Source: Burkholderiales bacterium
GTDB lineage: Bacteria > Pseudomonadota > Gammaproteobacteria > Burkholderiales > Thiobacillaceae
Reading direction: 5' to 3'
NCBI GenBank assembly: GCA_005790965.1
Contig: SXTL01000073.1
Span: 1 to 15,320 of the forward strand
Length of the DNA: 15,320 bases
Part shown: positions 5,817-12,910 of the stretch, in pieces
How the letters are laid out: each line of letters opens with the position of its first letter
Position numbering within the stretch: the first letter of the stretch is position 1
Position numbers and translations under genes: made by a program
The notes under the pieces: model-generated
Seen by the model: the letters and a program-made list of their open reading frames with translations, nothing else
Database searches by the model: none
What the model was told of the DNA's origin: nothing

Positions 5817-7189
5817 GAGTCAGCTTTCTGATCGAGTTTGCGCAGGTTGGCCAGGCGCTCGCCAATGCGTTGTTCCAGGCCTCGGTCGGTGGGGTTATAG
5901 AACTGGGCCTGCAGCCCCGTTGGCAGATAGCAAGCTCCCGCTGCGTAGCCCTGCGGTTCATCATGGGCGTAGCGATAACCTTGGCCGTAACCGAGGTCCT
6001 GCATCAACCGGGTCGGCGCGTTACGCAGAGGTTCCGGTACGGGCAGCGTGCCGGTCACCTCGACCAAGGCCCGAGCGGCCTTCCACGCGCTGTACACGGC
6101 ATTACTCTTGGGAGCGACAGCGAGATAGGTGACGGCCTGGGCCAGAGCCAATTCGCCTTCTGGCGAACCTAATCGCTCGTAAGCGGCCACCGCCTCCAGC
6201 GCCAAGGTGTGGGCGCGTGGGTCGGCCAGACCGATATCTTCGCTGGCCATGCGGATCAGGCGACGGCCAATATAAAGAGGCTCAGCGCCGCCATCCAGCA
6301 AGCGCGCCAACCAGTACAAGGCAGCATCCGGATGCGAACCGCGCACGGCCTTGTGCAGGGCCGAGATCTGGTCGTAGAACTGATCACCGCCCTTGTCGAA
6401 CCGGCGCCGGACGGCCGCCAGGACCTGGCTGCAGAATTGGCTGTCAAGTTCGGTCCGGCCAGTGGCCTGGGCTGCAACCCCCAGTTGTTCGACCAGGTTC
6501 AATAAGCGCCGTGCATCGCCGTCCGCATTGCCGAGCAGGACCGCCCGGGCAGCGCCATCCAGACGGATTGCCGAATTCTGCTGGGCCAGCGCCCGGTCGA
6601 GGAGGGGGCTCAACTCTGTATCGGTCAGGGATTTCAAGACATAAACCTGAGCGCGGGAGAGGAGGGCGCCAACGACTTCAAAGGACGGGTTTTCGGTAGT
6701 AGCACCAATGAAGGTAATGAGGCCAGATTCGACATGGGGCAGGAAGGCATACTGCTGCGCCTTGTTGAAGCGGTGTACCTCGTCGACAAAAAGCAGGGTC
6801 CGACGGCCGGCCTGGCGGTTGATACGGGCTCGCTCGATGGCCTCGCGGATCTCCTTAACGCCGGCCAGGACAGCAGAGATCTGCACAAAATCGGCCTGAA
6901 AATATTGCGCTGCCAGGCGGGCGAGGGTGGTCTTGCCCACTCCGGGCGGGCCCCAGAGGATCATTGAGTGCAGGCGGCCAGACTCAAAGGCCAGGCACAG
7001 TGGCATTCCCGGCTTCAGCAAGTGCGTCTGCCCGACAACCTCGCTCAGATGGGCAGGACGAAGGCGTTCGGCCAGCGGTATGGCATCGGCAATAAGGGGC
7101 GGCCTTGGCGCAGCGGCGCTAAACAGATCGTCACCCAAGAGATCGTCACCTAACAGAGGCGGATCCGCCTTAGCGGTCTCCGATAACAT
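5813..7189 (-). CDS. rarA: Replication-associated recombination protein A (RarA/MgsA AAA+ ATPase)
   Basis: RarA is a clamp-loader-like AAA+ ATPase that acts at stalled replication forks. The 458-residue protein shows PLAERLRP and VVGQTHLL at the start of the ATPase core, Walker A GPPGVGKTT (80-88), Walker B LLFVDEVHRF (132-141), sensor 1 GATTENPSF (162-170) and the RarA-specific C-terminal segments ALYWLARLLDGG and LYIGRRLIRMASEDIGLADP. I chose ATG 7189 because AAGGG lies just upstream; a GTG at 7195 in the same frame is an alternative. The start lies inside the end of lolA (20-base overlap) and the stop overlaps the next gene by ATGA. The N-terminal LLGDDLLGDDLF comes from a 15-base tandem duplication (separate entry). 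Confidence 0.96.
   Translation of the reverse strand: MLSETAKADPPLLGDDLLGDDLFSAAAPRPPLIADAIPLAERLRPAHLSEVVGQTHLLKPGMPLCLAFESGRLHSMILWGPPGVGKTTLARLAAQYFQADFVQISAVLAGVKEIREAIERARINRQAGRRTLLFVDEVHRFNKAQQYAFLPHVESGLITFIGATTENPSFEVVGALLSRAQVYVLKSLTDTELSPLLDRALAQQNSAIRLDGAARAVLLGNADGDARRLLNLVEQLGVAAQATGRTELDSQFCSQVLAAVRRRFDKGGDQFYDQISALHKAVRGSHPDAALYWLARLLDGGAEPLYIGRRLIRMASEDIGLADPRAHTLALEAVAAYERLGSPEGELALAQAVTYLAVAPKSNAVYSAWKAARALVEVTGTLPVPEPLRNAPTRLMQDLGYGQGYRYAHDEPQGYAAGACYLPTGLQAQFYNPTDRGLEQRIGERLANLRKLDQKADS
7126..7155 (-). repeat. 15-base tandem duplication in the rarA N-terminus
   Basis: Two adjacent 15-base copies (7126-7140 and 7141-7155) share the ten-base core GATCGTCACC on the plus strand and differ at three of the last five positions. 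They encode the doubled peptide LGDDL-LGDDL in the RarA N-terminal extension, before the conserved ATPase core. The duplication keeps the reading frame. It probably arose by slippage, and since the region is outside the conserved domain it is likely to be neutral, though the acidic DDLF patch resembles the N-terminal DLF of other RarA proteins. Confidence 0.7.
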
Positions 7190-7793
7190 CGACACCCTTG
7201 GGCGGTTTGAAGCGGAACAGGTCGCTGGCTAGGGCAGGGTTGTGTTGCAGGCCGGAGAACTGGAGACGACTGGTTTGGCCGAGATTGTCTTTCAGTTCCA
7301 GCACCTCGATGTGGCTGCCCCGGAAACCAATACGCACCTGCTCAAAGGTGCCTTCGCCGCTCTTGGGCGTGGCGAGGAGCCATTCCAGGCCGTCGGAGGC
7401 TCCGGCATCCTTAAGCCGGAAGTGCTTTTCAATGTCGTTGCTACCGGCCAGAAGGGCGGCTGGGCTTTGTCCAATGGCCAGATTCATGCGCTGGACCGTC
7501 ACTTGTTCCAGATCAGGGTCGTAGAACCAGACCTTTTTGCCGTCGCCGACAATGACCTGAGCGTAGGGTTTTTCATAGGTCCAACGAAACAGACTGGGGC
7601 GGGCAAAGACCATGCTGCCACTGCTGCTCTGCAGCTTGCGGCCGTTGCGATCCATGACGGTTTGGGAAAAGTGGCCGCGCAGGGTGCGAGTCTCTGATAG
7701 ATATTCTTGCAAACGATCGAGGGCATCGGCTTGGGCAAGACGACCGCCCAAGGTCAGCAAAATAAGCGCAGCGGTGAGGAGGATTTTATTCAT
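7170..7793 (-). CDS. lolA: Outer-membrane lipoprotein carrier protein LolA (periplasmic chaperone)
   Basis: LolA takes lipoproteins released by LolCDE from the inner membrane and carries them across the periplasm to LolB. The protein from ATG 7793 has 207 residues. A signal peptide covers about the first 22 (MNKILLTAALILLTLGGRLA then QA), leaving a mature chain of about 185, close to the E. coli mature length of 182. Family blocks are GHFSQTVMDRNGRKLQSSSG, RPSLFRWTYEKPY with the conserved Arg of FRW, VWFYDPDLEQVTV, and the closing LFRFKPPKGVDVI. The open frame runs back to 7874, but that would overlap ftsK extensively and hide the signal peptide. ATG 7799 is a close alternative. The start overlaps the ftsK stop (7786-7788) by 8 bases with no clear Shine-Dalgarno sequence, so coupling is likely. 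Confidence 0.95.
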   Translation of the reverse strand: MNKILLTAALILLTLGGRLAQADALDRLQEYLSETRTLRGHFSQTVMDRNGRKLQSSSGSMVFARPSLFRWTYEKPYAQVIVGDGKKVWFYDPDLEQVTVQRMNLAIGQSPAALLAGSNDIEKHFRLKDAGASDGLEWLLATPKSGEGTFEQVRIGFRGSHIEVLELKDNLGQTSRLQFSGLQHNPALASDLFRFKPPKGVDVIGDR

Positions 7794-10095
7794 GGTCATG
7801 GCGGGGACTGATGACTTCTCGGTTTCCATTGGTTTGCATGGGGGAGACAATGCCGGCCGCTTCCATGGCTTCAATCAGACGCGCCGCCCGGTTATAGCCA
7901 ATGCGCAGGTGGCGCTGGACGGCGGAGATGGAGGCGCGACGCGTACGCATGACGATGGCGACGGCCTCGTCATAGAGCGGGTCGGACTCGGCATTGCCCG
8001 CTTCGGCCTCGTTGCCCTCGCTGTCTTCGGCTTGATAGAGGACGCTCTCGTCATAGTTGGGCGGGGCCAGTTCGCGCAGGAATGCCGTGACGCGATGCAC
8101 CTCGTCGTCGGAAACAAAGGCCCCATGAACCCGGGTTGGGACACCATGCCCCGGAGGCAAATAGAGCATATCGCCCATACCCAGCAGGGACTCGGCCCCC
8201 TGCTGGTCCAGGATGGTACGCGAGTCAATGCGGCTACTGACTTGGAAGGCGATGCGGGTCGGGATCTTGGCCTTGATAAGACCGGTGAGCACATCGACCG
8301 ACGGACGCTGGGTGGCGAGGACCAGGTGAATGCCGGAGGCGCGCGCCTTCTGGGCCAGACGAGCAATCAATTCCTCGACCTTTTTGCCGGAAACCATCAT
8401 CACGTCGGCCAGCTCGTCAATGATGACGACGAGGTAGGGCAGGTGGGTCAGGCGTTCCGGGGTTTCGGGAGTCAGGGAAAACGGGTTGGTTAGCGGCGTA
8501 CCGGCCTTCTCGGCTTCGGCAATCTTGTGGTTAAGACCGGCAATATTGCGCACTGCCATGGTTGACATGAGTTTGTAGCGGCGGTCCATCTCGGTGACGC
8601 ACCAGTTAAGCGCCGTGCCGGCCAGGCGCATGTCGGTCACCACGGGGGCGAGGAGGTGGGGGATGCCCTCGTACGAGGACAATTCCAGCATCTTTGGATC
8701 GACCATGATAAGGCGCACATCACGCGGCGAGGCCTTGTAGAGCAGGGACAGAATCATGGCGTTGATGGCCACAGATTTGCCAGAACCGGTGGTGCCAGCG
8801 ACTAATAGGTGCGGCATCTTGGCCAAGTCGGCAACGATGGGAGTGCCGCCGATATCCTTGCCCAGCGCAATGGTGAGCGGACTCCCCATGTCGTGATAGA
8901 CCTTGGCACCGAGAATCTCGGCCAGACGGACGGTCTGGCGCTGGGTGTTGGGGATTTCCAGGGCCATGCAGCTTTTGCCGGGAATTGTTTCGACCACGCG
9001 GATGCTGATCACCGACAGCGAACGCGCCAGATCTTTGGAAAGATTGGTAATCTGGCTGCCCTTGACGCCAGAGGCGGGCTCAATTTCGTAGCGGGTCACG
9101 ACGGGTCCCGGGTAAGCCGCCAGGACCTTTACATCAACGCCGAACTCATCCAGCTTGCGTTCGATCAGGCGCGAAGTGGCTGTAAGAGACGCCTCATCTA
9201 TCGCGACGCTGTTCTGGCCAGGCTCGTCCAGCAAGTGCAGCGGCGGCAACTGGCTGTCCGGGGTATCGCGAAACAAGGGGCTTTGGCGTTCTCTTTCCGG
9301 GCGAGCGAGGGCCGCGATAGCGGGCATGGGCGTTTCAATCTTGAGGACTGGATCACGGGTCATCCGAACCCGTTCGAGATTGACGGCGGCATCACGGCGA
9401 TTCCCGGCCTCAAGGCCAGCGCGGCGATCCTGGCGGTCCTGCCAGCGCAGGATAATGTATTGGCCTAGGCGCTCAAGGCGGGTGCCGAGTTGTTCGCAGA
9501 CCCGGAACCAGGACAAACCACTAAACAAGGACAGGCCAATCGCCAAACTAGCCACTAGGATGAGGGTGGCACCATCAAACCCTAGACCTGCTCGCAACAG
9601 GCCCTCGAGGCCTTGACCCAGGGTGCCACCCGCCCGGTGCGGCAAGCCAGTGGCAAGGGTATGAAAACGCATCGCCTCGAGGCTGGCGCTGGACAACAGG
9701 GTTAGCAGGAATCCGGTCAGGATCAGAACGCCGTGCGGATGCGGAGGCTCTTCATCGGGCAAAGCGCGCATGCGCTGCCACGACCACACCACACCCAGGA
9801 CCGCCAGAACCATCCACCAACCCGCCGAATAACCAAATAGATAATAGAGGAGGTCAGCCAGCCAGGCCCCGAAACTTCCGCCCAAGTTGCTGGCTACCTC
9901 GTTATGTCCGGTTCGTGACCAACCGGGATCATTCAAGGTGTGTGTCGCCAGGGTCATCAATAGATAGACCGCTGTGGTCAGCGACAGAAGCCAAGCCGCT
10001 TCGCGCAGGACGCGCGTCCGCATCGGCGCGTTAACACGGCGCACCCGGGTATTGCGGGTGGGGCTGGCAAGACGCTTGAAAATGGAGGAAAGCAT
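7786..10095 (-). CDS. ftsK: DNA translocase FtsK
   Basis: FtsK pumps chromosome-terminus DNA at the septum and activates XerCD recombination at dif. The 769-residue protein has an N-terminal membrane part with about four hydrophobic segments (near 33-50, 80-105, 122-140 and 175-195), a short linker (about 200-290), and then the translocase motor. Walker A GTTGSGKS is at 434-441 and Walker B VVIIDELAD at 556-564, with RIDSRTILDQQGAESLLGMG and the winged-helix gamma domain (about 706-765, DPLYDEAV...RRASISAVQRHLRIGYNRAARLIEAME) at the C-terminus. The linker is much shorter than in E. coli FtsK (1329 residues), giving a compact form common in Betaproteobacteria. It is divergent from trxB and heads the ftsK-lolA-rarA-unknown run. 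No strong Shine-Dalgarno sequence precedes the ATG. Confidence 0.97.
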   Translation of the reverse strand: MLSSIFKRLASPTRNTRVRRVNAPMRTRVLREAAWLLSLTTAVYLLMTLATHTLNDPGWSRTGHNEVASNLGGSFGAWLADLLYYLFGYSAGWWMVLAVLGVVWSWQRMRALPDEEPPHPHGVLILTGFLLTLLSSASLEAMRFHTLATGLPHRAGGTLGQGLEGLLRAGLGFDGATLILVASLAIGLSLFSGLSWFRVCEQLGTRLERLGQYIILRWQDRQDRRAGLEAGNRRDAAVNLERVRMTRDPVLKIETPMPAIAALARPERERQSPLFRDTPDSQLPPLHLLDEPGQNSVAIDEASLTATSRLIERKLDEFGVDVKVLAAYPGPVVTRYEIEPASGVKGSQITNLSKDLARSLSVISIRVVETIPGKSCMALEIPNTQRQTVRLAEILGAKVYHDMGSPLTIALGKDIGGTPIVADLAKMPHLLVAGTTGSGKSVAINAMILSLLYKASPRDVRLIMVDPKMLELSSYEGIPHLLAPVVTDMRLAGTALNWCVTEMDRRYKLMSTMAVRNIAGLNHKIAEAEKAGTPLTNPFSLTPETPERLTHLPYLVVIIDELADVMMVSGKKVEELIARLAQKARASGIHLVLATQRPSVDVLTGLIKAKIPTRIAFQVSSRIDSRTILDQQGAESLLGMGDMLYLPPGHGVPTRVHGAFVSDDEVHRVTAFLRELAPPNYDESVLYQAEDSEGNEAEAGNAESDPLYDEAVAIVMRTRRASISAVQRHLRIGYNRAARLIEAMEAAGIVSPMQTNGNREVISPRHDHE

Positions 10096-10282
10096 GGGCC
10101 GTCACTATAGAGGCAGTCGGGCTTGGACGCTATGGCTCATCTATCAACGCTATAATGTATATTATGTTAAATATCGGATGGGTGGGGTATGGTCCAGCAA
10201 GGCCCGACGCTCAGGGCGCCCTCCTTTCAGCGGCCTCGGGCATAATGAGGGTATTCAAACCAAACCTCTTGCGGAGTTCACT
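10096..10282. promoter_or_regulatory. Divergent ftsK/trxB intergenic region with AT-rich dyad
   Basis: This 187-base gap must hold both promoters. It contains a short AT-rich island (about 10148-10175) in otherwise GC-rich DNA. The island includes a plus-strand TATAAT (10151-10156) and an inverted repeat ATAAT-4-ATTAT (10152-10165) that could be a regulator site. Neither direction has a convincing -35 at normal spacing; TTGGAC at 10123-10128 is 22 bases from the TATAAT, which is too far. A second -10-like CATAAT is at 10241-10246, and a 10-base palindrome AGGGCGCCCT lies at 10213-10222. For trxB, GGAG at 10273-10276 is a clear ribosome-binding site. Promoter assignment is tentative. Confidence 0.4.
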
Positions 10283-11221
10283 ATGTCGAAGCACAGTCGT
10301 CTGCTTATTCTCGGATCGGGTCCTGCGGGCTACAGCGCTGCCATCTATGCTGCCCGTGCCAATCTGAAGCCTGTCATCATCACAGGGCTGCAGCAAGGCG
10401 GCCAACTGACCACCACCACCGAGGTCGATAACTGGCCGGCCGATGTCGATGGTGTCCAAGGGCCTGAACTGATGGAGCGTTTTCAGAAGCACGCCGAGCG
10501 CTTCGGCACCGAAATCCTGTTTGATCACATCCACACGGTCCGGCTGCATGAGCGTCCCTTTACGCTCATCGGCGATGCGGATACCTATACCTGTGACGCG
10601 TTAATTATTGCGACCGGGGCCTCGGCCATGTATCTGGGCCTGCCTTCGGAAGAAAAATTTATGGGCCGCGGCGTTTCCGGCTGCGCCACATGCGATGGTT
10701 TCTTCTACAAAAACCAGAAAGTGGCCGTCATTGGTGGCGGCAATACGGCGGTGGAAGAAGCTATTTATTTGTCCAACATTGCCAGTAAGGTCACCTTGGT
10801 ACACCGCCGCGACACCTTCAAAGCTGAGCGCATCATGGTTGATCACCTGATGGAACGGGTGAAGGAAGGCAAAATCGTCCTTGAATTAAATAGCAATCTG
10901 GACGAGGTTCTGGGCGATGCCAGCGGCGTTACGGGAATGCGCCTGCGCCACAATGACGGCACCACCAAGAATCTAGCCCTGTCGGGTATTTTTATTGCCA
11001 TCGGCCATAAGCCCAATACGGACATTTTTGCCGGACAACTGGAGCTTGACCACGGCTACATTGTCACCCAAGCCGGGCGCATGGGTAATGCCACGCAGAC
11101 GAGTGTTCCGGGCGTCTTTGCCGCAGGTGATGTGCAAGATCAGATTTACAAGCAGGCCGTCACCAGTGCCGCCTCTGGCTGTCAGGCCGCTCTGGATGTT
11201 GAACGCTTCCTGGGCACTTGA
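10283..11221 (+). CDS. trxB: Thioredoxin reductase (NADPH)
   Basis: TrxB is a cytosolic FAD homodimer that passes electrons from NADPH to thioredoxin. The 312-residue protein starts MSKHSRLLILGSGPAGYSAA, with the FAD-binding GSGPAG. The redox-active pair is C134-A-T-C137 in SGCATCDGFF. The NADPH-binding fold follows as VAVIGGGNTAVEEA and HRRDTFKAE, and the C-terminal FAD segment is GVFAAGDVQDQ. Length fits the low-molecular-weight class (E. coli 321). The ATG at 10283 has GGAG six bases upstream. The open frame continues back to 9974, but that part overlaps ftsK and has no family similarity. It is divergent from ftsK and convergent with the L,D-transpeptidase, with 21 bases between stops. Confidence 0.97.
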   Translation: MSKHSRLLILGSGPAGYSAAIYAARANLKPVIITGLQQGGQLTTTTEVDNWPADVDGVQGPELMERFQKHAERFGTEILFDHIHTVRLHERPFTLIGDADTYTCDALIIATGASAMYLGLPSEEKFMGRGVSGCATCDGFFYKNQKVAVIGGGNTAVEEAIYLSNIASKVTLVHRRDTFKAERIMVDHLMERVKEGKIVLELNSNLDEVLGDASGVTGMRLRHNDGTTKNLALSGIFIAIGHKPNTDIFAGQLELDHGYIVTQAGRMGNATQTSVPGVFAAGDVQDQIYKQAVTSAASGCQAALDVERFLGT

Positions 11222-11242
11222 TGGCGCGCTGAGCCCCCGCCC

Positions 11243-11719
11243 CTACGCTTCTGTAATCAGGACGGGGGTTCCAACCGGCACTTGCGCAAAGAGCGTAATC
11301 AAGTCGGCATTCCGCATCCGGATGCACCCGTGCGACGTCGGTCTCTGGACAAAGCCCTCATCCGGCGTGCCGTGAATGTAAATGTAGCGCTGCATGGTGT
11401 CGCAATCGCCAAGCCGGTTAAAACCCGGTTCAAGACCCGATAGCCACAGGATGCGCGTTAATATCCAGTCCCGCTCCGGCTCAGCGCGACCCAGTTCGGG
11501 CGTGTAAATTTCGCCGCTTGGACGCCGCCCTACAAAAACGCTATTGAGCGGGCAGTCTGCCCCGATCCGGGCGCGAATAATGTGCGCGCCACGCGGGGTG
11601 CAATAGCTGCCCTTCTGCTCCCCAACGCCCTTGGCCGCAGTCGAGACGGGCCAAGTCTGAACGCCATTTTCTGTCACGAGTTCAATCAGCTGCGAATTAA
11701 TGTGAATGTTGATTCTCAT
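11243..11719 (-). CDS. Small YkuD-domain L,D-transpeptidase family protein
   Basis: The 158-residue protein is essentially a single YkuD (L,D-transpeptidase) domain. The catalytic signature is complete: HGTPDE at 116-121 and SHGCIRM at 129-135 with Cys132 as the nucleophile. Family members form 3-3 peptidoglycan cross-links or attach proteins such as Braun lipoprotein, in the periplasm. Here no signal peptide or membrane segment is visible: the N-terminus MRINIHINSQ is a beta-strand start. Export is therefore unexplained, and a role in the cytosol, or an overlooked upstream start, remains open. The ATG overlaps the tadA stop as ATGA, so it is probably translated by coupling to tadA. Exact substrate is unknown. 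Confidence 0.88.
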   Translation of the reverse strand: MRINIHINSQLIELVTENGVQTWPVSTAAKGVGEQKGSYCTPRGAHIIRARIGADCPLNSVFVGRRPSGEIYTPELGRAEPERDWILTRILWLSGLEPGFNRLGDCDTMQRYIYIHGTPDEGFVQRPTSHGCIRMRNADLITLFAQVPVGTPVLITEA

Positions 11720-12198
11720 GTGCGATCCCCGGCCTCGCTGGCCGGCTTGCGGCGCCGTTCAGCAAAGAAGTCACGCAACAGACTGGCGCAGGTTTCTGCC
11801 AGCACTCCCCCTTCAACGCGGGTCTGATGGTTGATCTGCTCGGCATCAAAAAGTCGCAACACGCTATGTGCTGCCCCCGTTTTGGGATCAGTCGCCGCGT
11901 AAACGACCCGCGCGAGACGGGCGTGCAGGATCGCGCCAACGCACATCGCACAGGGCTCCAGGGTAACGAAGAGGCTACAGCCCGGCAGACGGTAATTTCC
12001 CATCTTTCCAGCGGCTGCGCGCAGTGCCTGAATCTCGGCATGCGCGCTGGGGTCATGTGCCCCGATCGGCTGATTAAAGCCCGACCCAAGCACTGCGCCG
12101 GCGGCGTCTACCACAATCGCACCCACGGGAACCTCGCCTGCCGCCCCGGCCAAACGAGCCTGGGCGAGGGCCAGACGCATGTAATCCTCATCCTCCAT
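11716..12198 (-). CDS. tadA: tRNA-specific adenosine deaminase (A34 to inosine)
   Basis: TadA deaminates adenosine 34 in tRNA-Arg(ACG) so that one tRNA reads CGU, CGC and CGA. The 160-residue product has the zinc deaminase motifs HAE (53-55, with the proton-shuttle Glu55) and PCAMC (82-86, with zinc ligands Cys83 and Cys86), plus GEVPVGAIVV, FNQPIGAHDPSAHAE and YAATDPKTGA as in TadA rather than in cytidine or guanine deaminases. The start at 12198 keeps the usual DExxM N-terminus and overlaps the end of ispD by 11 bases. Met7 (12180), which has AGGA nearby, is an alternative. It sits between ispD and the L,D-transpeptidase in an overlapping cluster. Confidence 0.95.
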   Translation of the reverse strand: MEDEDYMRLALAQARLAGAAGEVPVGAIVVDAAGAVLGSGFNQPIGAHDPSAHAEIQALRAAAGKMGNYRLPGCSLFVTLEPCAMCVGAILHARLARVVYAATDPKTGAAHSVLRLFDAEQINHQTRVEGGVLAETCASLLRDFFAERRRKPASEAGDRT

Positions 12199-12892
12199 GC
12201 GGCGTCTCCAGTTCCAGATAGCGCGCTGCCAGCGGCAGATCGGCCGGGTGCGTTACCTTGAGATTGGCGGGATCGCCTTCCACCAACCGAGGGGCCAGGC
12301 CCAGGGCCTCGATGGCGGAGGCTTCGTCCGTGACGGCATCTCCAGCCTGCGTCAGCGCCTGTAGCAACATCCCCCGGCGGAACATCTGCGGGGTTTGTGC
12401 GCCCCAAAGTCCCGTCCGGGCGACGGTGGCGGCAATGCGACCGCCCTCCCCGGCTCGTTTCATGGTATCCGCCACGGGCACGGCCAGAATGCCCCCTACG
12501 GCGTCATCGCGTAGCTGGGTTATGAGTCGAGTGAGGGCGACCAGTGATAGACACGGACGCGCCGCATCATGGACGAGGATCCAATCGTTTTCTGCTACCG
12601 CCATGGCGCACAAGCCAGCCAACACCGTTTGTGCCCGAGTGGCCCCACCGCAGCGGTGCAAACGCAACTTGTGACAGGCGGACCAATCATGCTGAACCCA
12701 CTCGCTGTCATCCGCTGCAATGACCACCTGGACGCTGCTGATCTCCGGATGCCGTTCAAAGACCTGTAGCGTATGCCAGAGCAAGGGCCTGCCTTGCAGC
12801 TCCAGATATTGCTTGGGCAAGGTATGCCCCATGCGGCTGCCGCTCCCTGCGGCGGGGATTAGCGCATGGAATTGGGGCATTGCGCAGACCAT
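12188..12892 (-). CDS. ispD: 2-C-methyl-D-erythritol 4-phosphate cytidylyltransferase
   Basis: IspD transfers CMP from CTP to methylerythritol 4-phosphate, the step directly after Dxr in the MEP pathway. The 234-residue protein has the nucleotide-binding PAAGSGSRMG (13-22), PKQY (26-29), GGATR (82-86), HDAARP (108-113), ADTMKR (141-146), TDEAS (188-192) and LKVTHPADL (211-219). Length is usual. The ATG at 12880 (MPQFHALIPAAG) is an equally good start; neither has a clear Shine-Dalgarno sequence. It lies 18 bases after the DUF1015 gene and its 3' end contains the tadA start. ispF, which often follows ispD, is absent from this site. Confidence 0.95.
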   Translation of the reverse strand: MVCAMPQFHALIPAAGSGSRMGHTLPKQYLELQGRPLLWHTLQVFERHPEISSVQVVIAADDSEWVQHDWSACHKLRLHRCGGATRAQTVLAGLCAMAVAENDWILVHDAARPCLSLVALTRLITQLRDDAVGGILAVPVADTMKRAGEGGRIAATVARTGLWGAQTPQMFRRGMLLQALTQAGDAVTDEASAIEALGLAPRLVEGDPANLKVTHPADLPLAARYLELETPHGG

Positions 12893-12910
12893 GGCATGGG
12901 TCAGAAACGA

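Noticed and set aside
10123..10156. TTGGAC ... TATAAT as a trxB promoter
   Set aside because: The spacing is 22 bases, outside the usual 16-18, so I list only the -10-like box and not a full promoter.
11234..11268. CCCCCG...CGGGGG inverted repeat at the convergent trxB/transpeptidase ends
   Set aside because: Only 6 bp with a loop of about 23 bases and no U-run on either side, and it overlaps the transpeptidase coding end. Too weak to call a terminator.
446..12451. KOPS-like octamers GGGNAGGG on the plus strand (446, 2669, 4904, 7232) and one on the minus strand (12444-12451)
   Set aside because: The apparent polarity could indicate replication direction, but the plus-strand copies are antisense to frequent CTG- and Pro/Ala-type codons of minus-strand genes. 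Five sites by eye are too few for a conclusion; a genome-wide skew would be needed.
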